From NCBI GenBank assembly GCA_001464665.1, contig LNDP01000024.1:496001-560000 (forward strand): a stretch of DNA of 64,000 nucleotides. The letters run 5' to 3'. Source of the stretch: Acidobacteria bacterium Ga0074141 (lineage in GTDB: Bacteria > Acidobacteriota > Blastocatellia > Pyrinomonadales > Pyrinomonadaceae). Under the pieces are notes generated by a model. The model ran no database searches. It saw only the letters and a list, made by a program, of their open reading frames with translations, and was not told the DNA's origin. Made by a program: the position numbers and the translations under genes. Of the stretch, positions 54,098 through 63,266 are shown in pieces. How positions within the stretch are numbered: the first letter of the stretch is position 1; each line of letters begins with the position of its first letter.

Positions 54098-55261
54098 CTA
54101 TTCTTCCCGAGGTTCACGTGGTTTAGTTGAATCGCAAAGTTCTCGCGCATTTCGGACTAACGAAACAGCCTCCGTTACCCTTGCGCCCGTTGCGGTCAGG
54201 TGGCCCATTTTTCTTCCCGGGCGAGGCTCTACTTTGCCGTAAAGGTGTAGCGAGACGCCCGGAACGGCCAGTGCGGCCGCCCAGTCAGGTTCCCCGGCAG
54301 ACCAGATATCGCCGAGCAGGTTCGCCATCGCCGCCGGCCGGAAAAACTCGGTCGAGCCAAGCGGAAGCCCGCAGACCGCCCGCACCTGTTGCTCAAATTG
54401 TGACGAGACACATGGGCCAAAGGTCAGGTGCCCCGAGTTGTGGGGCCGCGGAGCGATCTCGTTGACCAATAGTTTACCACTGCCTGTCAAGAAAAATTCG
54501 ACGCACATAGTGCCAACATAGCCGAACTGCTCGGCAATGCTGCGTGTTATCTCGACCGCCTCTATAAAAACAGCTTCCGAAACATCGGCCGGCGCGAAGG
54601 AAACATCGAGTATGTGGTTGCGGTGCTCGTTCTCGATCACGCCGTAATTGGCAAAGCTGCCGTCCTGGCCGCGGGCACAAACGACCGAGACCTCTTTCTC
54701 AAAATCGATGAAACCTTCAAGGATCGCGTCCCTACCTTCGAGCCCTACGAATGCCTCATCGACCTCGCCGACCGCTCCGATCTTCCGCTGGCCCTTGCCG
54801 TCGTAGCCAAAGCCGGCGGTCTTGAGCACGGCGGGTGTGCCGAGATCGAGTACGCCGCGGTGAAGGTCATCAAGCGTCTTTATGTGGTGAAAAGGAGCGA
54901 CAGGAAAACCATTCGATGAAAGAAACGTCTTCTCTTGAAGCCGATTCTGCGTGGTGTGGAGCACCTGGCCTTTGGGATGCACAGCGACGAACTCCGCTGC
55001 CGCCTCTACGGTTGCAGCCGGGACATTCTCAAACTCAAAGGTGACGACATCGACCGCCCGGGCGAATTCGCGAACCGCGTCTAGGTCGCCGTACGAAGCG
55101 GCCGTTTCAACATCGGAAATGTGCCCGGCGGGCGTGTCGGCGTCCGGCGAGAAAGTATGCACGCGATAGCCCATTTTGCGGGCCTCAATGGCAAACATCC
55201 GGCCAAGCTGGCCGCTGCCAAAAACGCCGATGGTAGAGTTTGGAAGTATCGTAGCTGGCAT
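54098..55261 (-). CDS. purK: 5-(carboxyamino)imidazole ribonucleotide synthase PurK
   Basis: 387 residues. The ATP-grasp fold is preceded by IGVFGSGQLGRMFAIEARKMGY. Other visible family segments are VVTFEFENVPAATVE, FGYDGKGQRKI and NEIAPRPHNSGH. It makes N5-CAIR from AIR, bicarbonate and ATP in purine synthesis. It follows purE after 8 bp, so the two are co-transcribed. Confidence 0.97.
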   Translation of the reverse strand: MPATILPNSTIGVFGSGQLGRMFAIEARKMGYRVHTFSPDADTPAGHISDVETAASYGDLDAVREFARAVDVVTFEFENVPAATVEAAAEFVAVHPKGQVLHTTQNRLQEKTFLSSNGFPVAPFHHIKTLDDLHRGVLDLGTPAVLKTAGFGYDGKGQRKIGAVGEVDEAFVGLEGRDAILEGFIDFEKEVSVVCARGQDGSFANYGVIENEHRNHILDVSFAPADVSEAVFIEAVEITRSIAEQFGYVGTMCVEFFLTGSGKLLVNEIAPRPHNSGHLTFGPCVSSQFEQQVRAVCGLPLGSTEFFRPAAMANLLGDIWSAGEPDWAAALAVPGVSLHLYGKVEPRPGRKMGHLTATGARVTEAVSLVRNARELCDSTKPREPREE

Positions 55262-55269
55262 CAGGAAGG

Positions 55270-55767
55270 CTAACTCAACTTAGATCGCAGCACGTCCTTG
55301 GTCTGCTTTGACCGAAAGGCGTGGAGCTTCTTGCGGAGCTCGGGGCGTGAATTTGCGAGTATCGAGACCGCGAGCAGGGCGGCGTTTTTCGCGCCGGCCT
55401 GGCCGATTGCGAGTGTGCCCACGGGCACGCCCGCGGGCATCTGAGCGATCGAAAGAAGCGAATCAAGCCCCTTTAGAGCTTTGCTTTCAACCGGCACGCC
55501 GAGCACCGGCAAAACCGTTTGCGAGGCGCACATCCCCGGCAAGTGGGCAGCTCCGCCGGCTCCGGCGATGATGACCTCAATGCCGCGTTCCTCGGCCGAC
55601 TTCGCAAATTCGAAAAGCAGGTCCGGCGTCCTGTGAGCCGAGACGACCTTCGATTCGTGCGCCACGCCAAATTCGTCAAGGGTCACGGAAGCGATCTCCA
55701 TCGTCGGCCAGTCGCTCTTGCTGCCCATTATGATCGAAACGATCGGGGTTCTAGTTTTCGCCGGCAT
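55270..55767 (-). CDS. purE: N5-CAIR mutase PurE
   Basis: 165 residues, class I size. The phosphate-binding [11 protein letters not shown], the SAHRTPD segment with the catalytic His, and [12 protein letters not shown] are all present. It converts N5-CAIR to CAIR. Its 5' end overlaps the zinc-ribbon gene by 17 bp, and purK follows after 8 bp. Confidence 0.97.
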   Translation of the reverse strand: MPAKTRTPIVSIIMGSKSDWPTMEIASVTLDEFGVAHESKVVSAHRTPDLLFEFAKSAEERGIEVIIAGAGGAAHLPGMCASQTVLPVLGVPVESKALKGLDSLLSIAQMPAGVPVGTLAIGQAGAKNAALLAVSILANSRPELRKKLHAFRSKQTKDVLRSKLS

Positions 55768-56029
55768 AGATCCTTATGACGATTCCGCCCATGTGGGCTT
55801 CGTCTGCCCAGCATTTTACTCCATTTATGTAACAAATGTGGCTATCGCGGGTTTCGTTCGTGTCCTCGTACCAGGCGACGAACCCACCCGAAAAGGACTC
55901 GTTCCCGAAACCGAGATTGCGGCCGGTCTCGTCAACCGCCTTTGCACAGCAGTCAAAGCAAATATAGTCCTTGTACCGCACATTCGGCTCGACCTTCGCG
56001 GAACAGATCGGGCAAATTTGCTCGTTCAT
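55751..56029 (-). CDS. Small zinc-ribbon-like protein coupled to purE
   Basis: 92 residues. Cys6 and Cys9 with Cys24 and Cys27/28 form a likely zinc ribbon (CPICSAKV, then [10 protein letters not shown]). The rest is a compact aromatic-rich segment ([29 protein letters not shown]). I do not recognise the family. Its start overlaps the TlpA-like gene by 4 bp and its end overlaps purE by 17 bp, so all four genes in 54098-56694 form one tightly packed unit. Confidence 0.75.
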   Translation of the reverse strand: MNEQICPICSAKVEPNVRYKDYICFDCCAKAVDETGRNLGFGNESFSGGFVAWYEDTNETRDSHICYINGVKCWADEAHMGGIVIRIYAGEN

Positions 56030-56694
56030 TTCGCTAACTCAAGGTTGATGACCGACTCAAACTTGCTCCAAGCCGCAATGGTCGAACGCCAGTAAACTAT
56101 CTCGCCGGTTTTGCTTATGACAATGTTCTTCGGGTAGCCGCTGAAGACGAACTGCTTCAGAGCGGCTTCGGCCTCGACGGCCTGCAAATAGTCAAATTTC
56201 TCTTTTGCGAGAAACTTACGGACGTCGCCGGCCGTGTCGGCGGTCGCGGCGAGAAACACTACATTGTCGTTCGCCGCAAACTTTGAGCTCAGCTCGTTCA
56301 ACTTTGGTTTGTGTGCGAGGCAGACCGGGCAGCCGATGAACCAAAAGTTCAGGACAACAACCTTCCCGCGGAGTTCGCTCATCGCAATGCGGCCGCCGTC
56401 AACGGTTTGGAAGGTGACGTTCGGCACCTGCATTCCCTCTTGCGGGACCTTTTGGAGCCGAAACTCAACCGTCCCGTCCTCGAGCGTTCGCATCAGCGTG
56501 CGGTCCGGATAATGAAAATTCGCCATCCGAATATCAACGAACTCGTCGTTCGTGATCTCGCCACCGTTGTGATCCAGAAACACCGTCCGAGGGCCTGTGA
56601 CAGCGATTCGCTGTGCACAAAGATCAGGGCCCGCGACGTGAAAGATCATCGCTACGAGCATCACTGTCATTAGTGTCACGCGGTGCACCAGCAT
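56026..56694 (-). CDS. Exported TlpA/AhpC-type thioredoxin-fold protein
   Basis: 222 residues from the ATG at 56694; the open frame extends to 56781, but the signal peptide (VTLMTVMLVAMIFHVAG) begins after 56694. The redox motif is GCPVC in NFWFIGCPVCLAHKP, followed by LNELSSKFAANDNVVF and a cis-Pro-type GYPKNIVI. It is a periplasmic or secreted disulfide reductase. The ATGA overlap with the zinc-ribbon gene couples it to the purine genes, an unusual combination. Confidence 0.85.
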   Translation of the reverse strand: MLVHRVTLMTVMLVAMIFHVAGPDLCAQRIAVTGPRTVFLDHNGGEITNDEFVDIRMANFHYPDRTLMRTLEDGTVEFRLQKVPQEGMQVPNVTFQTVDGGRIAMSELRGKVVVLNFWFIGCPVCLAHKPKLNELSSKFAANDNVVFLAATADTAGDVRKFLAKEKFDYLQAVEAEAALKQFVFSGYPKNIVISKTGEIVYWRSTIAAWSKFESVINLELAK

Positions 56695-56917
56695 TTGACT
56701 AGAAAATAAGAGAGATGAGCGACGAAAGCAAATTTGGGAAGATATCGGTCGGATTTCATTGTCGACTGTTCGGATGAGCATAAAGTTAAAGCATGCTGCT
56801 TTACCGTTAGATCTTTGTCTAATTAGATGCCCCTTTTTCGCCCAGAATCTCGTTTAGCTTTGTAAGTAGAACTATTTTATAGGCTCAGACCGCGTGTCTG
56901 ACCAATTCATGAAAGGC

Positions 56918-56946
56918 TTGACCCCAACGATTGGCGGTAATACCAT
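56918..56946 (+). promoter_or_regulatory. Putative promoter of the Ser/Thr kinase gene
   Basis: TTGACC (56918-56923) and TACCAT (56941-56946) are exactly 17 bp apart, about 48 bp before the GTG start. The rest of 56695-56993 shows no gene. Confidence 0.4.
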
Positions 56947-56993
56947 TAGGCAACTCTTTCTAACCGTAGTGTCTTGATCTGGGAGATTTATTT

Positions 56994-59207
56994 GTGATCG
57001 GCAGCACCATATCGCACTATCGCATCACGTCGCAGCTCGGTGAAGGCGGGATGGGCGTTGTATATGAAGCTGAGGATATCAACCTCGGCCGCCGGGTCGC
57101 TCTTAAATTTCTTTCGCCTTCGATGGCTAACGACGACAATCTCCTTCAGCGTTTTCAGCGCGAGGCTCGTGCTGCTTCTTCGCTTAACCATCCGAATATC
57201 TGCACTATTCACGGGATCGAGCAGGATGAAAACCAGCATTTCATCATCATGGAGCTTCTCGACGGCGAATCGCTGGCGGACCGAATTCGAAGAGGGCCGA
57301 TAGACATCGACGCGGTCCTACAGCTTAGTGTCCAAATCGTCGATGCTCTTGAATCCGCGCATTCGAAAGGTATCGTTCACCGGGACCTGAAACCGGCAAA
57401 CATTTTCGTCACCTCCCGAGGCGAAGCAAAGATCCTCGACTTCGGACTTGCAAAGATCGACCGCCAGAAATCAGATGCGGCTTCCAATGTCCCGACTGCC
57501 ATTGCGGATGAATTGACCTCTGCAGGCTCGACAATGGGAACCGTCGCATATATGTCACCGGAGCAGGCTCGCGGCGAGGTCACGGATACGAGGACCGATC
57601 TTTTTTCTGTCGGTACCGTAATCTATCAGACCGCGACTGGTGTTTTGCCGTTTCAAGGCGAGACTTCGGCAATGGTCTTTGATTCGATCCTCAACCGCGA
57701 CCCTATATCAGTAACACAGGTCAATCCGTCGCTTCCGGCCGAACTAGACCGAATACTGGGGCAGTCGCTGGAAAAGGATCGCGAACTGCGATATCAGAGT
57801 GCAACCGATCTGAAGACGGCCCTCAAACGACTGAAACGCGATCTAGACTCGGGCCGGCATTCCTCCGAAACAAATGCAATTCACAGCACACGCGCGCCGC
57901 AAATGGTCCATGATCACTCGATCGCCGTGCTTTATTTCGAAAATCTAAGCGGTATGAACGAAGATGAGTATCTTCGAGATGGCATTACGGAAGACATTAC
58001 GACCGAACTTTCGAAAATAAAAGGCCTTCGGACGTTTTCGCGAGCGATGGTGCTCAAATATCGCGATAAATCCGTTACGGCAGGGCAGGTCGGAAAGGAA
58101 TTGGGAGCTTCCTACGTTCTGACCGGGAGTTTGCGGCGGGCCGGGGCTCGACTTCGCATCAATGCTCAACTCGTTGACGCAGCAACGGACTTCCCGCTTT
58201 GGTCCGAACGGTATGACCGCGAAATGGAGGACGTTTTCGAAGTGCAGGATGAGATCGCGTCCAAGATCGCGGCCGCGTTGAGGATCACGCTTACACCACA
58301 AGAGCAACAGGCCCTTGCCGCAAAACCAACCGAGAATTTGCAAGCTTATGATCTTTACCTCAGGGGCAGGAATTACGCTCGACGCGTCGGACGCCAAGAC
58401 CTTCAGATCGCCGTGCAGATGTATGAGAATGCGGTCGCCCTTGACCCCGGTTTCGCCCTCGCCCATGCCGGTCTCGCGAACGTATGTGCCCAATATTACT
58501 ATCATTTTGAGAGACAACAGCAATGGCTTGACCGCGCGATAGCGGCGACCCGAAAGTCCAGCACCAATGGCAATGATGCACCGGAAGTCAAACTTGCCGA
58601 AGCATGGGTCGATTACGCCGAAAAGCGAAATGAGGAGGCGGTAAACAAGATCCGTCAGGCCCTTGAGCGCGATCCGGACCTGGACGGCGGCTACTATTTG
58701 TTGGGGCGATCGCTCTTTGACGCCGGGAGATACCACGAGATAGTGGCGGTGATGGAAGATGCACTGGCTCATGCCGGAGAGAACTACAACACCACGATAC
58801 CGATCCACAACGCGCTCGGAGCCCTAGGAAAGACCGACGCCCTCAATAACTATTTGCATCGTGAGGTCGCCATTTACGAGACACATTTGAAAAAGGTGCC
58901 CGAAGATGCTCGGGTCCGCATATTGCTCGCAGGCGATTATGCCAAACAGGGGCGTCTAGAAGATGCAAAACGCGAGGCCGACATGGCCGTCGCCCTTCGT
59001 CCCGACGACGCGATGGTGCTATACAACGTCGCTTGCAGCTTTTGTGCGATGAACAAACCGCAGGACGCAATGAATGCTCTCAAAAAGGCTTGGGATGCGG
59101 GCTATCGCGATCCTGCATGGACCCGGCAAGACCCCGATCTTGCGATACTGCACGGCGAGCCGGAATTTGAACGACTATATCCACCTGCGGATGCATTAGC
59201 GGCTTGA
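56994..59207 (+). CDS. Soluble Ser/Thr protein kinase with TolB/CadC-like and TPR regions
   Basis: 737 residues from a GTG with a GGGAGA ribosome-binding site. The Hanks kinase domain spans about 9-285: Gly loop LGEGGMGVVYEA, Lys38, HRDLKPAN with Asp131, and DFG at 149-151. A region about 300-440 (IAVLYFENLSG, YVLTGSLRRAGARLRINAQLVDA) resembles the domain that follows DNA-binding or cyclase modules in many regulators. TPR-like helices fill the rest. No TM segment is present, unlike PknB-type sensors. Kinases of this layout are very numerous in Acidobacteria. The partner proteins are unknown. Confidence 0.93.
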   Translation: MIGSTISHYRITSQLGEGGMGVVYEAEDINLGRRVALKFLSPSMANDDNLLQRFQREARAASSLNHPNICTIHGIEQDENQHFIIMELLDGESLADRIRRGPIDIDAVLQLSVQIVDALESAHSKGIVHRDLKPANIFVTSRGEAKILDFGLAKIDRQKSDAASNVPTAIADELTSAGSTMGTVAYMSPEQARGEVTDTRTDLFSVGTVIYQTATGVLPFQGETSAMVFDSILNRDPISVTQVNPSLPAELDRILGQSLEKDRELRYQSATDLKTALKRLKRDLDSGRHSSETNAIHSTRAPQMVHDHSIAVLYFENLSGMNEDEYLRDGITEDITTELSKIKGLRTFSRAMVLKYRDKSVTAGQVGKELGASYVLTGSLRRAGARLRINAQLVDAATDFPLWSERYDREMEDVFEVQDEIASKIAAALRITLTPQEQQALAAKPTENLQAYDLYLRGRNYARRVGRQDLQIAVQMYENAVALDPGFALAHAGLANVCAQYYYHFERQQQWLDRAIAATRKSSTNGNDAPEVKLAEAWVDYAEKRNEEAVNKIRQALERDPDLDGGYYLLGRSLFDAGRYHEIVAVMEDALAHAGENYNTTIPIHNALGALGKTDALNNYLHREVAIYETHLKKVPEDARVRILLAGDYAKQGRLEDAKREADMAVALRPDDAMVLYNVACSFCAMNKPQDAMNALKKAWDAGYRDPAWTRQDPDLAILHGEPEFERLYPPADALAA

Positions 59208-59247
59208 TCGGCTGGTCCATCAGCACGTTCAAACAGAATAAAAAAAG

Positions 59248-59275
59248 ACCGGGCGAAGGCCAAGCCCCGCCCGGT
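59248..59275 (-). terminator. Terminator of the CBS-domain membrane protein gene
   Basis: ACCGGGCG (59248-59255) pairs with CGCCCGGT (59268-59275) across a 12-nt loop. On the minus strand it is followed by CTTTTTTTATT, a good T tract. It also lies about 40 bp after the convergent kinase gene, for which it would be a weaker terminator. Confidence 0.85.
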
Positions 59276-59284
59276 TCATCTTGT

Positions 59285-60388
59285 CTAGCGGTCGGTTTCT
59301 GCCCCTGCCTTGGGCGTTCCTTCGTGTGCTACTTCCTTCCCGTCGGCTCCGAGCAGAGAGTATTTTCTCTGTTTCGCCTTCCATCTATCAAGGGCAAATT
59401 TCTGCATGTCGGGCACCTTGTCCTTTTCATCTAGGATCTCAAACCCGAGCAGCGTTTCAATGATATCTTCCAAGGTCGTGATACCATCCGTCCCGCCGTA
59501 TTCATCTACGACGAGAGCGATATGCTCTTTTTTATTGATGAGCATTTCCCAGGCATCGAACAGGGTCGTGTATTCCGCGATCGAAACGATCTCGCGTTTG
59601 ATGTCCACGAGCTTTAGATCGAATTGATCTTCGGCAAGCTTCTCGAAGACTTGTTCCCTAAACACATAACCGGAGATGTTATCCCGATGTTCCTGATAAA
59701 TAGGTATCCGGGAAAAGTGCAGAAAGTCCTTGATCTTAAGAAATTCCTGCAGCGTCATCTCTTCATTTGCGACCACAACCACAACTCGCGGGGTCATGAT
59801 CTCAGCCACCTTTATCGACTTCAGCTTAATAAGATTTTGCAGGATCTTATTTTCCCGATCCATAAAGATGCCCTCTTCGAGACCGATATTTGCGAGGGCC
59901 GAGATCTCTTCGCGGCTTGTTGTCAGCTCGGGATCTTTGCGGGAAAGTACCTTCGTGAGGAAAGCTGAAATGATCACGAGGGGATAGGTGATAATTATCA
60001 TCCCCTTTATCGTCTTTGCTGCAATTCCCATCAGCGAGCGGGCATAGTTTGCTCCGAGCGTCTTAGGAATTATCTCAGTCAGTACAAGGATCAGAATGGT
60101 AAGAACGGCAGAAACAACGCCGAAATAGGCCTGGCCGAAGACGATCGTTGCCTGGGCTCCGACGCCGGCCGCACCGACCGTATGGGCGACGGTGTTGAGC
60201 GACAGGATCGCGGAGAGAGGCTTATCAATATCCTCCTTGAGCTCGAGAAGGCTTACGGCCGAAGTGTTCCCTTGCCCGGATTCAGCTTTCAGAAAAGATC
60301 GGGGAAGGGACAACAGTACGGCTTCCATGATCGAACAGATAAAGGAAGTGATCAACGCCACGAAAAGGTAAATTAAAAGCAGTGTCAT
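59285..60388 (-). CDS. CNNM/CorC-like membrane protein with CBS pair
   Basis: 367 residues. A DUF21/CNNM transmembrane region spans about 1-150 (four hydrophobic segments; LFVALITSFICSIMEAVLLSLP first). Two CBS domains follow, about 185-320, with IMTPRVVVVVANEEMTLQEFL and IALVVDEYGGTDGITTLEDIIETLLG. The C-terminal CorC/HlyC transporter-associated domain seems to be missing; a short charged tail takes its place. The family is linked to Mg2+ and cobalt transport. A strong terminator follows. Confidence 0.9.
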   Translation of the reverse strand: MTLLLIYLFVALITSFICSIMEAVLLSLPRSFLKAESGQGNTSAVSLLELKEDIDKPLSAILSLNTVAHTVGAAGVGAQATIVFGQAYFGVVSAVLTILILVLTEIIPKTLGANYARSLMGIAAKTIKGMIIITYPLVIISAFLTKVLSRKDPELTTSREEISALANIGLEEGIFMDRENKILQNLIKLKSIKVAEIMTPRVVVVVANEEMTLQEFLKIKDFLHFSRIPIYQEHRDNISGYVFREQVFEKLAEDQFDLKLVDIKREIVSIAEYTTLFDAWEMLINKKEHIALVVDEYGGTDGITTLEDIIETLLGFEILDEKDKVPDMQKFALDRWKAKQRKYSLLGADGKEVAHEGTPKAGAETDR

Positions 60389-60412
60389 CAGATTTTTTGT
60401 TTATCGACAAAA

Positions 60413-60439
60413 AAGGGGATGGGTCCGCCCCATCCCCTT
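60413..60439 (-). terminator. Rho-independent terminator after icd
   Basis: A perfect 11-bp stem AAGGGGATGGG (60413-60423) and CCCATCCCCTT (60429-60439) has a 5-nt loop. On the minus strand it is followed by TTTTGTCG. It lies about 95 bp after the icd stop. Confidence 0.9.
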
Positions 60440-60533
60440 GCGTCACTTGGCTACATTAAGCAAATCGCTTCATCGGTAACTCGGAATCGCGATCGCCAAG
60501 TGCTTGTTGCTACAAAATCGCAACTGTCCACAC

Positions 60534-62003
60534 TTACTGCCCCTGGCCGAGCGAATATCCGGCTTCGCCGTCGAAGTTGTAGAGGTGTTCGGTTTTGATG
60601 AAATCGATTCCTTCTGCACTAAATCGTGACAGCAGATCGATGACCTGTTTGTGCGTGATGATGCTGCCCTGTTCGTCGGCCATGAAACGGCAACGCCAGT
60701 GGTCAACGCAGAATGTGTCGGGCATGCCGTTCGGATAGACCTTGGTGCCGCGGTTCGAGATCATTACTAATTTGAGTCCGTCGCCGTTCACTTTCTCGAC
60801 CATCGCACCGAGCTTGTCGGCGGTCCCGTAAAAGCTGCCGTCCCACCAGTGAACGAAAACATCGACGCCGACGAGATCTTTCTTTTGCGGTTCGCGGATG
60901 GTGTATATCGGTTTACGATCCGCCTCGGCAATGACCTCCGGTTTCTCATACGCGACGGCTTTGAGCGTCTCCGGCTTTTGACCGAGGCGATCGACTACGG
61001 CCTGTGCAAATTCTTTCGTGCCAACCTTTTCTTTCGAGACGCCTTCCTTAAACACATCGTAGGTGTGCACGCCGTCCTCGACCGCACGGAGCCACGCGTT
61101 GTGTGCGAGCTCGGCAATGTCAGGCTGGCCGATATGGACCAACATCATCACCGCACCCAGGAACAATCCTGATGGATTAGCCAAATTCTGTCCCGCGCGT
61201 CGCGGAGCAGAACCGTGGATCGCCTCAAACATCGAGATGTTCTCGCCGATATTTGCTGAACCTGCAAGCCCGACCGAGCCCGCGATCTGAGCAGCGACGT
61301 CTGACAAAATGTCGCCGTAAAGATTCTGCATCACGATGACGTCAAAATTCTCGGGCGTGTCCGCCATCTTGGCGGCACCGATATCGACGATCCAGTGATC
61401 GGCCTCGATCGACGGATATTCCGCGGCGACCTCGTCAAAAACCTCGTGAAACAGCCCATCGGTGCGTTTCATGATGTTGTCTTTCATGAACGCCGTCACC
61501 TTCTTACGGTTGTTCATACGGGCGTATTCAAACGCGTAACGGACGATCTTTTCACAACCGGGACGCGAGATCAGCTTGAGGCACAGCTCGACCATGTCCG
61601 TCTGTTTGTACTCGATGCCGGCGTAGGTGTCCTCTTCATTCTCGCGGACGATCACGACGTCCATCACCGGGTGCTTCGTCTTGATGAACGGGTGATACGA
61701 AACGCACGGACGGATATTCGCATAAAGCCCAAGCGTCTTACGGACCGTCACGTTCAGCGACTTAAATCCGCCGCCCTGCGGTGTCGTGATCGGCGCTTTT
61801 AGGAAAACCTTTGTTCTCCGAAGCGAATCCCATGACTCAGGTGCGATGCCGGCAGAATTTCCCGAGAGATAGACCTTCTCCCCGATATCGATAGTTTCGA
61901 TATCGATCCGGGCTCCGGCTTCTTTGATGATATGAAGGGTCGCATCCATGATCTCGGGGCCGATCCCGTCTCCATGGGCGACTGTTATAGGCACATTTGA
62001 CAT
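60534..62003 (-). CDS. icd: Isocitrate dehydrogenase, long form with C-terminal extension
   Basis: 489 residues. The decarboxylating dehydrogenase fold opens ITVAHGDGIGPEIMDATL. The substrate site is in FKSLNVTVRKTLGLYANIRP, the metal site in DVIVMQNLYGDILSDVAAQ, and the coenzyme loop near GSAPRRAGQNLANPSG. After about residue 335 there is an extra ~150-residue domain, as in the Thermus-type enzyme. It decarboxylates isocitrate in the TCA cycle; NADP versus NAD use is not settled from the sequence. Its promoter contains a perfect 19-bp palindrome between -35 and -10, and a terminator follows. Confidence 0.92.
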   Translation of the reverse strand: MSNVPITVAHGDGIGPEIMDATLHIIKEAGARIDIETIDIGEKVYLSGNSAGIAPESWDSLRRTKVFLKAPITTPQGGGFKSLNVTVRKTLGLYANIRPCVSYHPFIKTKHPVMDVVIVRENEEDTYAGIEYKQTDMVELCLKLISRPGCEKIVRYAFEYARMNNRKKVTAFMKDNIMKRTDGLFHEVFDEVAAEYPSIEADHWIVDIGAAKMADTPENFDVIVMQNLYGDILSDVAAQIAGSVGLAGSANIGENISMFEAIHGSAPRRAGQNLANPSGLFLGAVMMLVHIGQPDIAELAHNAWLRAVEDGVHTYDVFKEGVSKEKVGTKEFAQAVVDRLGQKPETLKAVAYEKPEVIAEADRKPIYTIREPQKKDLVGVDVFVHWWDGSFYGTADKLGAMVEKVNGDGLKLVMISNRGTKVYPNGMPDTFCVDHWRCRFMADEQGSIITHKQVIDLLSRFSAEGIDFIKTEHLYNFDGEAGYSLGQGQ

Positions 62004-62053
62004 AGTTGTATTAAGTTTCCTCTAAAAGATCGAATAGCAAAGGATAAACGAGG

Positions 62054-62082
62054 ATTTTACTTGAACACGGTGTTCAAGGCAA
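62054..62082 (-). promoter_or_regulatory. icd promoter with a palindromic operator in the spacer
   Basis: On the minus strand, TTGCCT (62077-62082) and TAAAAT (62054-62059) are 17 bp apart. The perfect palindrome CTTGAACAC-n-GTGTTCAAG (62060-62078) fills the spacer and touches both boxes. Its form resembles operators of TetR-family repressors. An AGAGGAAA ribosome-binding site is about 15 bp before the start codon. Confidence 0.8.
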
Positions 62083-62164
62083 TCGGCCGCCCCGTTCAAA
62101 GGCCTGACCGCAGACGCACTCTTTTGAGCGAAGCGAAATACAACCTATACTGAAAAGACACGTT

Positions 62165-63253
62165 ATGAATACATTGCTTTACCTGAAAACTTCGGCAGCG
62201 CCTCGATTTCGCATCTCCCTTTTGGCCATTATTGCGATGACTTTCATCGGGATGCCGGCATTTCAGGAGGCGTTCGGCCAGTTTCCGCAGCAGCGGCGGC
62301 TTGAGATACGCGAACAGCGGCAGGCGGAGGCTGAAAGGCGCAGAGTTCAGCAAAATGAGGCGGAGCTTGCAAAACGCGACGCTGTCCCTCAGCCGCGAGC
62401 GGCGGTGATGAACGTGAACGTCCAGATGGCCCTGACGACCCAAGAGGCTAAGACCTTTGCCGAGGCGAACGCAAAAGCGGCCAAGCGTGTCCGCGACGGC
62501 GAGACGCTGTGGATGCATCTAAAATTTCAGGGGAAGCTCGGCGATTACGTGCTGACCTTTCGCGACGAGGAAAGCGGAACGCTGCGGTACGTGCTTTACG
62601 CCGAGACCGGCCCGCAGGACGACCCGACCGCTCTGGCGAAGTATGCGATCGAGTTTTCAAAAGACGACCTGGCAAACCCCGAGATCCGCATCTCATTGAC
62701 ACCAATAAGCCCCGGCCAAAGGATCGCAACGCCTGTATTTCTTGCGACGGCGGCCACCCGGCAGCCTGGCGTCTGGAACAATGAACTCCGATTGACGAAT
62801 AATCCGGTCATCCCGCGGGCCCCGAATGATAACCTTGCGAAGCTCGCCTTCGCGCTTGATCTAGGAGAGGGAAACACTCGGTTCTCAGGGCTTTGGAATG
62901 GATTTCGTAATTTTGGACTCAGCGGCCCGGCGGCCGACACTGCTCTTCCGGTGGCGAGGTCGTTCTATAGTCTGCCGATAAAGACCGCGATTCAGCAGCA
63001 CCTAAATGGAAAAGGCATCGAACCTGTCCGGTTCTTTTTCGCTCAGGAACATTGGCTTGAGCAATTGCCTTCATCAATTAACAAAAATCGGGAGCGCAGT
63101 GTTATTGCGATCTTCACTTACAAGAAAGGCGAGGAATGCTTCTTTGGGGCCGCGACCGCTACGCAGGCCTATTCGCTGATGAGCAGCAAATTCGACGACG
63201 CCAAGATCGAATCACGCGACGGCATGCCGCTCGATTGCAAGGAACTGCAATGA
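62165..63253 (+). CDS. Exported hypothetical protein
   Basis: 362 residues. The signal peptide (about 20-45, LLAIIAMTFIGMPAFQEAFG) follows a short basic leader; a later Met may be the true start. A Gln/Arg/Glu-rich helical linker (about 50-75) precedes a globular domain without recognised motifs (LWMHLKFQGKLGDYVLTFRD, RISLTPISPGQRIATPVF, ECFFGAATATQ). Two Cys (near 325 and 358) could form a disulfide. It is divergent from icd with the palindromic operator between them, so both may answer to the same regulator. Confidence 0.75.
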   Translation: MNTLLYLKTSAAPRFRISLLAIIAMTFIGMPAFQEAFGQFPQQRRLEIREQRQAEAERRRVQQNEAELAKRDAVPQPRAAVMNVNVQMALTTQEAKTFAEANAKAAKRVRDGETLWMHLKFQGKLGDYVLTFRDEESGTLRYVLYAETGPQDDPTALAKYAIEFSKDDLANPEIRISLTPISPGQRIATPVFLATAATRQPGVWNNELRLTNNPVIPRAPNDNLAKLAFALDLGEGNTRFSGLWNGFRNFGLSGPAADTALPVARSFYSLPIKTAIQQHLNGKGIEPVRFFFAQEHWLEQLPSSINKNRERSVIAIFTYKKGEECFFGAATATQAYSLMSSKFDDAKIESRDGMPLDCKELQ

Positions 63254-63266
63254 GATCAACATCTGC

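Noticed and set aside
57945-58808. Minus-strand open frame (287 codons) opposite the kinase-TPR gene
   Set aside because: No motif, and the plus-strand kinase-TPR protein is continuous through it.
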